NCBI RefSeq assembly: GCF_000720475.1
Contig: NZ_JOAP01000050.1
Location: 29,706-93,705 of the forward strand
Reading direction: 5' to 3'
Source of the DNA: Streptomyces aureocirculatus
GTDB lineage: Bacteria > Actinomycetota > Actinomycetes > Streptomycetales > Streptomycetaceae
DNA length: 64,000 nucleotides
Both the position numbers and the translations under genes were made by a program. The notes under the pieces were generated by a model. It ran no database searches. It saw only the letters and a list, made by a program, of their open reading frames with translations, and was not told where the DNA came from. Below, in pieces: positions 34,996-43,300 of this stretch (the stretch's first letter is position 1; the number at the start of each line of letters is the position of its first letter).

Positions 34996-36141
34996 GTGAC
35001 CGCCACAACGACCAGCACACCCGCGCCCCTGTCGATCTGGGATGCCGCACGAGCCGCTGACGCTCGGCGTCCGCGCTCGGTACAGACTCAGCTCGGGGCG
35101 TCGGACACCATCTGCGCACGCCGCGCCGGATACCTCCTGGCCGGCGCGGAGCGGACGAACCCCGGGGACAAACGGGCCGCCATCCTCGGCACGTACATCC
35201 ACCAAGGGCTGCTCGAAGACGCGCGTCGCGAGTACGGGTGGCTGGTGGAGCGCACCGTCACTGACGCGACGCTGCGCGGGCACGTCGATGTCGTACAGCT
35301 CGACGCGGCGACGGCCGCTCGGCTGCCGAAGCGCCACCGGCCTATGCGCCCCGCGGATGTGGTGACCGTGGAGGACGTGAAGACCAAGTCCTCCCGCGTC
35401 TGGGACCGCGTCGTCCGCTACGGGCCGACTGCTGCCGAGATGCGCCAGATCCTGCTGTACGCCGACTTGTTGCGCACGGTCGGCTTCGCCGACGTGCCCG
35501 GCCAGCGGTACCTGCACCGTCTGGGCCCGGTGGATGTTCAGCGCATCCGGTTCAGGTTCGTGTGCCGTGACACGGGCGAGGAGCACATGCAGGAGTTCGC
35601 CTTCGACGAGTGGCTGGCCACGGAAGCACGCTGGTGGGTGGACCGGGTTCTGGAAGCCGATTCGCCGGAGGAGTTGCGCCGCGATCACGAGGGCCCGGGT
35701 CTGTCCGTGATCTGCGACAACTGCCCGTTCGTGCAGGCTTGCTGGGCTGGCGCCGCGCCCGGGCGGCCCGCGCAGACGATCCTCGTTCACGATGACGAGG
35801 ACCGGGCCCGTGCCCTTGCCGACTACGTGCGGGCTCACGAGCGGTTCAGGGAGGCGAAGCGGGTCAAGGAGCTCGCGCGGGCGATGCTCGATGACTCCCC
35901 CGAAGGCAACTACGGCGAGAACCACCTGGGCTGGAGCGGCGGCAACGACAAGGAGGAGACGGACGTCGCCGCGATGGTCGAGGAGTTCGAGAACGCCGAT
36001 CTGACCGTGCCGATGGTTCCGGACACCGACGCCATGGTGGCGATCCTCCGCCGTGCCGGGATGGTCGTTCCCCGCCGCAAGGCGGCTGGTCAGAAGACCG
36101 CGCGCACCATCAAGGTCACGCGGGCCCGTACGCGGTCCTGA
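34996..36141 (+). CDS. PD-(D/E)XK nuclease with Fe-S cysteines (Cas4/RecB-like)
   Basis: 381 residues from a GTG preceded by GGAG. The nuclease core shows HVDVV (metal-binding Asp) and VTVEDVKTKSS (E-x-K type motif), as in PDDEXK_1 nucleases. One N-terminal Cys (TICARRAGYL) and a C-terminal CDNCPFVQAC triplet give the four cysteines of Cas4/AddB-type 4Fe-4S clusters. These nucleases resect DNA ends to single strands. With the Sak4-like ATPase it forms a likely phage recombination pair. A Lys/Arg-rich tail ends the protein. Confidence 0.8.
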   Translation: MTATTTSTPAPLSIWDAARAADARRPRSVQTQLGASDTICARRAGYLLAGAERTNPGDKRAAILGTYIHQGLLEDARREYGWLVERTVTDATLRGHVDVVQLDAATAARLPKRHRPMRPADVVTVEDVKTKSSRVWDRVVRYGPTAAEMRQILLYADLLRTVGFADVPGQRYLHRLGPVDVQRIRFRFVCRDTGEEHMQEFAFDEWLATEARWWVDRVLEADSPEELRRDHEGPGLSVICDNCPFVQACWAGAAPGRPAQTILVHDDEDRARALADYVRAHERFREAKRVKELARAMLDDSPEGNYGENHLGWSGGNDKEETDVAAMVEEFENADLTVPMVPDTDAMVAILRRAGMVVPRRKAAGQKTARTIKVTRARTRS

Positions 36142-36150
36142 CGGCTCCTT

Positions 36151-36176
36151 GGCGGGCCTGCGAGGCCGGGCCCGCC
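36151..36176 (+). terminator. GC-rich hairpin after nuclease gene
   Basis: GGCGGGCC (36151-36158) and GGCCCGCC (36169-36176) are perfect complements with a 10-base loop, just after the stop at 36141. Confidence 0.55.
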
Positions 36177-36227
36177 TTCCCCTTCATCACCGCTCTGCTG
36201 CTTGTACTGCCCCTGGAGGCATGCTCC

Positions 36228-37067
36228 GTGACCATCCTGCGCCGCCATCTCAGCTCCGGTTACACCGTGCTGCCGACGGCCACCCTGGAAGATTCCCGCC
36301 TGTCGTTCCGGGCGCGCGGGATTCTCGCGTTCCTGGTCGCGAAGCCGGACGACTGGCAGGTACGCGCCGAGTCCATCGCCAAGATGGGCAAGGAGGGCCG
36401 GGATGCGGTGCAGGCCGCGTTGCGGGAGCTGCGCAACTGCGGCTATTACCGGGTGATCACAGAGCGGTTGAGCGACGGAAGACTGATCCGGATCACGGAG
36501 GTGTACGACACTGCGCAGGACTGGGCGGCCGAAGAGTACGCCCGCCAGGTGGTCCGTCGGGTCGAGCGCAGGCTGAAGGCCGAAGCCGAGCAGTCTCCAC
36601 AGGCCGTGGAGGATGAAGGCGCCGAGACCGAGGACGGGTTTTCAGGCGTCGGTTCACCAGGCGTCGGTGAACCCGCCGCCGGTTCTTCAGGCTTTCTAGT
36701 TAGTAACCACACCAATTACCCACAGCAGAACCCCCCTCCCCCCGCAGCTGCCGCTCCAGGGGCGCCCGCAGCGGTATCCGGTTCGTCAGGCCGTGAGGGC
36801 AGCGGCTGTGCGGCTCACGCCGATCAGCCTGGCCGTCGCTGTCGCGCCTGCGGCACGAGTCCGCGCAAGCAGCGTGAGGCGCAGCAACAGGCAGAGAAGG
36901 AGAAGGTCAAGGCCTCTCGGCGTGAGGCCAATGAGCGGGTGCTGAAGTCGGTGCGGCGTCAGCCGGACGCGCAGGGTTTGTCCGCTGTGGCTCGCCAGAG
37001 GCTGGAGGAGATTCGGCAGGCGCAGGCCCGGGAGAAGGCGGACCGAAATCCCGACACGCCGATATAG
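36228..37067 (+). CDS. Helix-turn-helix replication-initiator-like protein
   Basis: 279 residues from a GTG with GGAGG 8 bases upstream. The first 90 residues are a winged HTH of the kind found at the N-terminus of phage/plasmid replication proteins (LSFRARGILAFLVAKPDDWQ, then IAKMGKEGRDAVQAALREL). The middle is Gly/Ser/Pro-rich low complexity (FSGVGSPGVGEPAAGSSG). The C-terminal part has a Cys-x2-Cys (CRACGTSP) and a long charged helix. No helicase or nickase motif is present, so the initiator role is tentative. The stop codon lies within copy 3 of the ATAGGTC motif. Confidence 0.65.
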   Translation: MTILRRHLSSGYTVLPTATLEDSRLSFRARGILAFLVAKPDDWQVRAESIAKMGKEGRDAVQAALRELRNCGYYRVITERLSDGRLIRITEVYDTAQDWAAEEYARQVVRRVERRLKAEAEQSPQAVEDEGAETEDGFSGVGSPGVGEPAAGSSGFLVSNHTNYPQQNPPPPAAAAPGAPAAVSGSSGREGSGCAAHADQPGRRCRACGTSPRKQREAQQQAEKEKVKASRREANERVLKSVRRQPDAQGLSAVARQRLEEIRQAQAREKADRNPDTPI

Positions 37068-37075
37068 GTCGCGCT
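37064..37075 (+). repeat. ATAGGTCGCGAT motif, copy 3 (one mismatch)
   Basis: ATAGGTCGCGCT includes the stop codon TAG of the HTH gene. Confidence 0.5.
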
Positions 37076-37118
37076 CTTTGGCCTCACTGCTTACCGGAGA
37101 GCAAGCCGACAGTGCGGC

Positions 37119-37133
37119 GATAGAGTAGAATTT
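37119..37133 (+). promoter_or_regulatory. Shared element promoter, copy 2 (-10 core only)
   Basis: ATAGAGTAGAATTTA matches the repeated core, with TAGAAT at 37126-37131. The -35 position (about 37104) has no TTGACA-like hexamer, so this copy may need an activator. Confidence 0.55.
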
Positions 37134-37218
37134 ATGCGAGACGGAGGCTGCTGGGAGCCGAGTTAGCCCACCGACCCGCCCTCTTCGAATTGACAGACCG
37201 GTGCCGCTGCGATTTCTA

Positions 37219-37230
37219 ATAGGTCGCGAT
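37219..37230 (+). repeat. ATAGGTCGCGAT motif, copy 4
   Basis: Perfect 12-mer, 15 bases upstream of the ATG at 37246, in the leader of promoter copy 2. Confidence 0.6.
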
Positions 37231-37245
37231 ACTCATTTAGATCGG

Positions 37246-37656
37246 ATGCTCATGCTGGACACTGCCTCGATGGCCGCCGCCGCGCGCGCTGCGTACGGCC
37301 CGGAGGAGCTGGAGGCGCTCGCTGCCTACAGCGATCTATGCGCGGCCCTCGAATCCTGCGGGCTGCACCCCTACATCGAGACCCGCGGGGGTCTGGCGGT
37401 CTGCGCCTACACCGCGGACGGTTCGCTGATCGTCGTAGCGGGACAGGACGCCCTGCCGCTACGGCGGCAGTCCCTCAAGGGCTGGCACATCACCCACGTC
37501 CCCGAGGACTCACCTAGCCCGCCTTGGCGGTGCGCCGTCCACGACACGGTCCCGCAGGACCCGGCCAGCGAACCGCCCGGCAGTCTCGCCCTCGACAAGG
37601 CCACTGAGGCCGTCACCGCCCATCTCGCCTCCTGCCGGGCCGGGGCAGCGGCATGA
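37246..37656 (+). CDS. Hypothetical protein of the replication element
   Basis: 136 residues from the ATG at 37246; the ATG at 37252 is as likely, and a GTG at 37201 would place the conserved leader motif inside the coding sequence. The N-terminal helix (MAAAARAAYGPEELEALAAY) and a beta-rich centre with two or three cysteines are visible. No family recognised. It is coupled to the next gene by an ATGA overlap. Confidence 0.6.
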   Translation: MLMLDTASMAAAARAAYGPEELEALAAYSDLCAALESCGLHPYIETRGGLAVCAYTADGSLIVVAGQDALPLRRQSLKGWHITHVPEDSPSPPWRCAVHDTVPQDPASEPPGSLALDKATEAVTAHLASCRAGAAA

Positions 37657-38171
37657 GACTTTCCGACGACGACCGGCAGATGGCCGTCCGGGACTTCTTC
37701 ATGCCGGTGCAGCTCCTGGAATTCACCGACCTACCCGACAGCGCGTCCCGCAGCGCATGGGGCAGACACGAGTTCAGCCGCCGTGGCGGTAGCTCAACCG
37801 TTCGCCGCCTGGAGGGTGAGCCGGATGCCGGGGCACTGGCCAGGTGGACGCCTGCGCCGGGCGGGTTCCGGTACGAACTCGACACCAGCAGAGGTGTCCG
37901 CGCGGACACCCTCACCTGGCCTGAGGTACGGGAGGCCATCGAGTCGCGCATGACGGCCGTCCGCTACGGAGCTCTACGCGAAGCGGTCGCACGGCAGGCG
38001 GAACACGAAAAGGCTTACATGCCCTGCCCGGGCCCGTACGCCGATGCCGCCATCTGGGACCGGGAGTACTACCGCAGGTGGTCGCGCCAGAGCTCAGCTC
38101 TCCAGCTTCGGGCCGCCGCCGCTCTGGACGCGATCTTGCCCGCCGCCGTCGCGCACCCGCCCCTCTTCTGA
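37653..38171 (+). CDS. Hypothetical protein of the replication element
   Basis: 172 residues, ATG overlapping the previous stop. Soluble, with a charged beta/alpha first half (VRDFFMPVQLLEFTDLPD) and a helical end (SALQLRAAAALDAILPAAVA). No motif recognised. It is followed after 28 bases by a WhiB-like gene, so the three probably share one transcript. Confidence 0.6.
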   Translation: MRLSDDDRQMAVRDFFMPVQLLEFTDLPDSASRSAWGRHEFSRRGGSSTVRRLEGEPDAGALARWTPAPGGFRYELDTSRGVRADTLTWPEVREAIESRMTAVRYGALREAVARQAEHEKAYMPCPGPYADAAIWDREYYRRWSRQSSALQLRAAAALDAILPAAVAHPPLF

Positions 38172-38199
38172 ACCGCCCTCCATCAGGAAGCAAGCCCTC

Positions 38200-38655
38200 G
38201 TGATCACCTCTACATCGTCCACGGCATGGACCGAGCACGCCCCGTGCGCAGGCGTTGACGGTTACCTCCCCGAGGAGTCGTTGCTTCGTAAGCCACGGCA
38301 ACTTCTCGAAGCGTGCGAGCCCTTGATGGAGGGCTGCGCTGCCTGCCCCTTCATCGTGCGCTGCTATGACCGCGTTCGCCCAGCGGCCAACCACTTCGAC
38401 GGGGTGTGCGCGGCGCGGCTTTGGGTGAACGGCAAGGTGGCGGCGAGCGCCGAGGGGGTGGAGCCGTTGCCGAAGCTCCCGACCCAGGCCGGGACGTGCG
38501 GGACGAGCAGTGGGGTGAAGGGCCATCGGCGGCTCGGTGAACCGCTGTGCGGTGAGTGCCGGGTGACGGCCCAGCGGGCCGACGTGCGCCGTGCGGGCGC
38601 GGCCAGCATCCGTAAGCGCGCATCGCGCGGCAAGGCTCTCGCGTCAGCGGCGTGA
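38200..38655 (+). CDS. WhiB-like iron-sulfur regulator
   Basis: 151 residues from a GTG with AGGAAG upstream. The Wbl cysteines are present: C in EHAPCAG, then CAACPFIVRC, which is the exact C-x2-C-x5-C spacing. The following turn, normally GVWGG, is DGVCAARLWVNG and so degenerate. A longer C-terminal part with CGTSSGVKG and CGECRVT, ending in a basic tail (RRAGAASIRKRASRG), replaces the usual short AT-hook region. Wbl proteins bind 4Fe-4S clusters and usually work with sigma factors; phage-borne copies can alter host regulation. The two extra cysteine pairs are unusual. Confidence 0.75.
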   Translation: MITSTSSTAWTEHAPCAGVDGYLPEESLLRKPRQLLEACEPLMEGCAACPFIVRCYDRVRPAANHFDGVCAARLWVNGKVAASAEGVEPLPKLPTQAGTCGTSSGVKGHRRLGEPLCGECRVTAQRADVRRAGAASIRKRASRGKALASAA

Positions 38656-38758
38656 GCCGCCACCGGCGTGACCCACCGTCCCGTGCTGGCGCTGGAGGGC
38701 GGCGATATCGCGGCGCCAGGACCGGCGCGCACACACGCCTCGCGGCAGGTGACGTGCT

Positions 38759-38786
38759 TTGACACCCCCTCCTTGGATAGTAGAAT
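38759..38786 (+). promoter_or_regulatory. Shared element promoter, copy 3
   Basis: TTGACA (38759-38764), 16-base spacer, TAGAAT (38781-38786); the consensus -35 makes this one of the two strongest-looking copies. GGTGAGGG follows, as in the other copies. Confidence 0.8.
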
Positions 38787-38840
38787 TTACTTAGAGCGGT
38801 GAGGGAAACGAACCGCCTGACCACCGAAGGAAGAAGCCCC

Positions 38841-39176
38841 ATGCACGCACCACTGCCGGACCCGCTCGCCGTGCTCCAGGTCGCCACGCAACACCGGATC
38901 ACCGAGGAGCAGGCAGCGACCGCCATCGAGTGGGCAGCACACCTGACGGTGCACGCATGGGGCACCTACGCCGGACTGCTCGGCATTGAGGAGCGCGACG
39001 GCCGCGCCATGGAGGCCTGGTTCCACTCCCTCCCGTCTGCCACAAGGGCCGCCGTGCTCGACGACGCGGTCACCGCGGTAGTCGACGCCGACAACGCACT
39101 CGCCGATATCTACCAGCAAAAAGACCGCCAAACCCGTGTCATACGTACTAACCGGCCCCGCGTACACATCCGCTGA
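38841..39176 (+). CDS. Hypothetical helical protein
   Basis: 111 residues. GAAGGAAG precedes the ATG at 38841; a GTG at 38799 lies too close to the transcription start to be favoured. Almost wholly helical (ITEEQAATAIEWAAHLTVHA, then MEAWFHSLPSATRAAVLDDA) with a basic C-terminus. It is followed by a perfect hairpin. Function unknown. Confidence 0.6.
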   Translation: MHAPLPDPLAVLQVATQHRITEEQAATAIEWAAHLTVHAWGTYAGLLGIEERDGRAMEAWFHSLPSATRAAVLDDAVTAVVDADNALADIYQQKDRQTRVIRTNRPRVHIR

Positions 39177-39190
39177 CACGAAACTCCCCC

Positions 39191-39215
39191 GGCCCGCCTC
39201 ACATCGAGGCGGGCC
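39191..39215 (+). terminator. Perfect 10-bp hairpin
   Basis: GGCCCGCCTC (39191-39200), loop ACATC, GAGGCGGGCC (39206-39215). It lies 15 bases after the stop of the preceding gene. Confidence 0.65.
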
Positions 39216-39257
39216 GCGCCATGCCCACAGCCCGAACTCCACGAAAAGGAACGCCTG

Positions 39258-39566
39258 ATGGGCGCGATCGACTTTTACACCCCGGCTACCGGCCCCGACC
39301 TCACCACGGCCTTCAACGCCGCCCGCAGCCACCACCGGTGGGAGTACGGGCACTCCGGGTTCACCGGCACCGTCGCGGAAAAGGACACCGTGGTGCTGAT
39401 CGACGAACCCCGGCGCAGCGAACAGGAAGCAACCGCGCGCGCCGAGCAGCTCGTTCACGCCGACGACCCGCGGATCTCCTGCAAATGGGGCCCCGCCGGA
39501 GCATTGCCGATCACCACCGACTCCGGCGAGAGGGGGTGGCTGCTCTTCGGTACGGCCCCTCACTGA
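39258..39566 (+). CDS. Hypothetical protein of the element
   Basis: 102 residues, ATG with AAGGA about 10 bases upstream. Beta/alpha mix (IDFYTPATGPDLTTAFNAAR, then VVLIDEPRRSEQEATARAEQ); soluble; no motif recognised. Confidence 0.6.
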   Translation: MGAIDFYTPATGPDLTTAFNAARSHHRWEYGHSGFTGTVAEKDTVVLIDEPRRSEQEATARAEQLVHADDPRISCKWGPAGALPITTDSGERGWLLFGTAPH

Positions 39567-39702
39567 CTCCAGCGGCCCACAGCGCCGGGCCGAAACGCTG
39601 CCCGGCCTGCGTGGTCAGCCATCCCGAGCAGTGACACCGACGCCCCCGAAACCCGCACGACCTGGTGGACCTCCTCCACCGCCCCCGACGAAACGGACAA
39701 CG

Positions 39703-40042
39703 ATGAGCGACAACACACCCGAGGGCCCCGTCGACCGCCAGTCGAGGAGGCAATCGCCCTCCACACCCTCATCAGCTCCGGCCTGGTCCTCTGCACGGTC
39801 CGCCGAGAAGGCCAAAGCCAGCCTGGGACTGAGCGTCCTGTGGGCCTACGTCTCCCCAGAAGTGTGACGCGACGTGCGGCTGCGCACCGCGTGGGAAGCC
39901 CACGGGGCAGATGTAGGCAGGCCGGAGGCGCCCGCGCCGCGGTGAGCCGTGGGTGGCGTGAGCTCGTAGCACCGCCTGTCGCGCAGGAGGGCCCAGAGAA
40001 CGTTGACGCCGCGGCGGGCGAGCGCGAGAACGGCCTGGCCTA
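39703..40042 (+). pseudogene. Small frameshifted gene
   Basis: An ATG at 39703 with ACGGACAACG upstream opens a 54-residue frame (MSDNTPEGPV...) ending at 39867. Around 39745 another frame takes over with more protein-like sequence (EEAIALHTLISSGLVLCTVR) and runs on to 40042. It is probably a decayed gene at the edge of the IS110 relic; alternatively the short frame is the real, tiny product. Confidence 0.35.
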
Positions 40043-40196
40043 GGCGTTTACCCTCGGCTCGTTTGTGGTCGTAGAACCGACACGATCCCTCGCACGTGCA
40101 GTTGCTGAACAGCGCGGAGGTGTAGAAGACGCGCTGAAGTCCGTGGCTGGATCGCTGGGGACGCCGCAGGTTGCCGGAGTCACGCGGGACCGGGAC
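39945..40196 (-). mobile_element. IS110-family transposase C-terminal fragment
   Basis: Minus-strand translation gives PVPRDSGNLRRPQRSSHGLQ, RVFYTSALFS, RFYDHKRAEGKR and QAVLALARRGVNVLWALLRD. This is the C-terminal (transposase_20) part of IS110-type proteins, about 85 residues. The catalytic N-terminal DEDD domain is missing, so it is inactive. Confidence 0.8.
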
Positions 40197-40250
40197 AACC
40201 ACCGCGCCCTGGAACGTGGTGGTCGCATCTTTCGAGGCACGGCCTAAAGG

Positions 40251-40385
40251 GTGTTGCACAACGGCGATCACGTTCGGATCCGGCCACCAACCACGAGGCC
40301 AACTGCCCGTTTCTGTACCCGTTTTCGCTGGTCTGGTTGGCACCGCTAAACGGTCGCGAAAGATCGTTCGGTCGTTGTGCAACAC
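40251..40385. mobile_element. 135-bp MITE-like element with 13-bp inverted ends
   Basis: GTGTTGCACAACG (40251-40263) and CGTTGTGCAACAC (40373-40385) are perfect inverted repeats enclosing about 109 bases with no gene. Similarity extends a few bases inward (CGATC / GACCG). The right end abuts the stop of the large membrane-hydrolase gene. It may be a miniature IS or the ends of a larger lost IS. Confidence 0.6.
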
Positions 40386-40388
40386 GCT

Positions 40389-43300
40389 TTACATACGGTC
40401 GAGCGACCGGCGGGGCGCGGGGATGTTCCGCGCGCGGAACGCCGACTTTGTCATCCGCTGGTGTTCCTGGGCGAACTCCGGGTCGGCGTCGTACGCGGCG
40501 TTTCCGCGGATCGGCGTGGGCAGTGGGCGTTCTTCGCTCCGGCCGAAGGCGATGGGGTCCCGCAACTGGACGTCGACTTCGGGACCTTCGCTCTCTCCCG
40601 CGGGGAACACCGGGCCGCCGATGGGATCGGTGGCCCGCCACAGATTGCGCCAGCTGTGCACGTCTCGGTGCAAGGCCCGGAGCTCCCGCTGCCCGAAGAA
40701 TGCCGGGAACAGTCGTCCGTAGAGGCGCTCCAGAGGTGACCCGTAGGTGAGCAGCTGCACTCGGCGGCGTACGGACGGGGGGAGCTGCCAAATGGCGGCG
40801 ACCGCGAGCACGCTGCCCTGGGAGTGGGCCGACACCAGGATCCGGCCGCCCGTCGTCCGGCACCACGTCGACATCCGCCACGTGAGATCGGGGACGGCCC
40901 GCTCCGAGTAGCTGAGCCGCGCGAACGGATGGGCGGCGCAGGGCCAAAAGGTGCCCAGGTCCCACACGATGCCTAGGAGGCCGCGGGGTGTGGGCGCACG
41001 GGAGGCCCGGCGGCCGGAGTTTAGGAAGACGACGACTCCAAGGGCGACCAGCCAGGACCCGATCCCCTTCAGCGCCTGGCCCAGCTCACCCAGGAGCTTC
41101 GGCAGTCCCGTCCCGGAGTGGCCCGGCGGGGCGTCCGTGACGAAGGCCCCCGTCAGGGTGGCCGCGCTCAACAACAGGAAGGCCGCGGCGACGGCGCTCA
41201 GCATCGTGGGGATCGAGTCGGAGATACGGGCGCGCGCGCGGGCGGCGGCGATCCGGCGCGCGCGCAGCGTGTCGTAGGGGTCGCGCGGATAGTCGGCCTG
41301 TGTGAAAGCGCGCAACCGTCGTGCGGTTCCGAGGAGTTGGATATGCGTCGCGCCGACGAGAGCCAACAGCACGACGAGCAGCACGGGGATGGCGGACACT
41401 TGCCAGGTCATCGCGGGAGGGGGCCCGGCGATGGCGCCGCCTGCCGTGCCGGGCTCGTCGTAGTTGCCGAGCCAGTCCGCAAGCCCCTGCACGGCACCGG
41501 CCGCCATCATGTTGTAGAGCGAGAAGGCGAGCGTCACGACGGTCGCCGGGGCGAGGCCCCGCAACAGGATGCGGGGGCCGGGGGTCCACCGGTACAACAC
41601 CGTCCCGACCACGGCGAGCACCACCACCATCGCGCCTTGCACCAACAGCAGTCCACTGTGGATGAGTTCCGTACTCGGTAGCGGTCCCGCCGACCGCCAC
41701 CCGGGGCGGGACCACATGGCGTACAGGAGGCAGAGCACGACGAGCGCGACCGAGCCGGTGGAGACGGATCGGGTGAACGTCCGGTCCAGCCGGCGGTCGA
41801 TGCGCCTCTCGGAGCGGCCCCGACGACAGACCCCCCACAACGCCGCGGTCATGGCGAGGAAGGCGATGAGCACGCTCAGCAGCCAGCCGCACACGACCAG
41901 GGCGACCGGTCCGCCGGCTTGCCGGTCGTAGCTGCTCGGCGCCGCGACGAGCAGCACGGCAACGGTGCACAGCCCGGCGGCGGTGTGCGTCGAGTTGAGC
42001 CGGGCCAGGAGGCGTCTGCCGTACCAGAATCCTGGCGTCGACAGGGCAGGCCGGGGCTCCTCTTCCTCCTCTGGGTCGCTCCGATGGGGCAGTAGGTCTT
42101 GAGAGTCGTACGCATTCCATGTCTGCCGGGACAGCCGCCACAGCAGGCCGATGAACGCGCACGGCAGCAGCGATCCCACAGCGAGACGGCGGCCCGGCTG
42201 ACCCCACCAGCCGGACTCCGCCGAGAGGAAACCCAGCCAGAAGCTCTGGTCGCGCGCGCATGCGGGCCGGCCCGCGCACTGCCAGGCGACGAGGTCCATG
42301 GAGAGTGCGCACGCGGCCGTCACCACCATGACGGTCAGGCTGAGCGCCGCGAGCCTGACCAGCACGGAGTGCAGTCTGATGGTGCGCCGGTGGCCACGGG
42401 CGGGTGGGCGCATCCAGTGGGCGAGGTTCACGAGCATGAAGGGGAGCAGCAGGAACCACAGCGCCCGACCGGGCCGTCCCGGCGCGAGCGGCCCCCAGCT
42501 GTAGGTCTCGGGCACGGTGCGCCCCTGATAGTCCTGCGGCCGCGACTCCGCGTCCGCGTCGGCGGCCCTGCGGTGCAGCGCCGCGATCTCGTCGCCGGCG
42601 ATCTGTACGATGCGCGGGTCGGCGAGTGTCCGCTCGGGCGTGGCGCCTTCGATGCCGTGGACGAGGAGTTCGAGGACGAGATCGAAACTCGCGTGACGCT
42701 CCGGGGCCGAAGGACGTGGCGCGGTGGCCAGGGCTGAGCGGGCCCGGGCCGAGCGGGCGCGGCCCGTGGTCTCCTGCATGCGGGCGAGGGCCTTGCGCAC
42801 CGCTTTGGCCTGCGGATGCCGAAGCCCCAGCGTGGTCGACGCCCGCTGGGCCGCCACCGCAAGGACGTCGATGAGCCGTTCCATGCCGGTTACATCGCCG
42901 TCCAGCACGGCGATTTCGTGCCGGGCCGAGGCCATCAGGACCAGAGCCTCAAGGGACCGGGGATGATCGTCCCCCAGCCGGTCCATCTGCTGGAGGCACA
43001 GCTCTTCGAGGCCGTGGGCCAGTTGCCGGACGCGGTCGTCGTCCTCTGCGCGGCCCGCGGACAGGAAGAGAACGGAGGTGGTGCGCAGGAGCGCGTCGAG
43101 GCGGGGCCCGGACTCCGGCAGCGAGCGGCCCAGTTTGTTCCCCTGCCGGGCGTGCGACTCAGCGGCCCACCACCTGCCCTGCTCGGCGGCGCACAGGGAG
43201 AGGTTCATATGGGTGTGGGCCTTCTCGACCGGGGTGTCCGCGGCGTCCAGCGCCGACTCCAGCGCAGTCAGAGCGGCGTCGAGGCGGGCGCCTCCCTCGT

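Noticed and set aside
38799..38841. Earlier GTG start for the gene at 38841
   Set aside because: It would start about 12 bases after the -10 box, leaving no room for a leader; GAAGGAAG before 38841 is much better.
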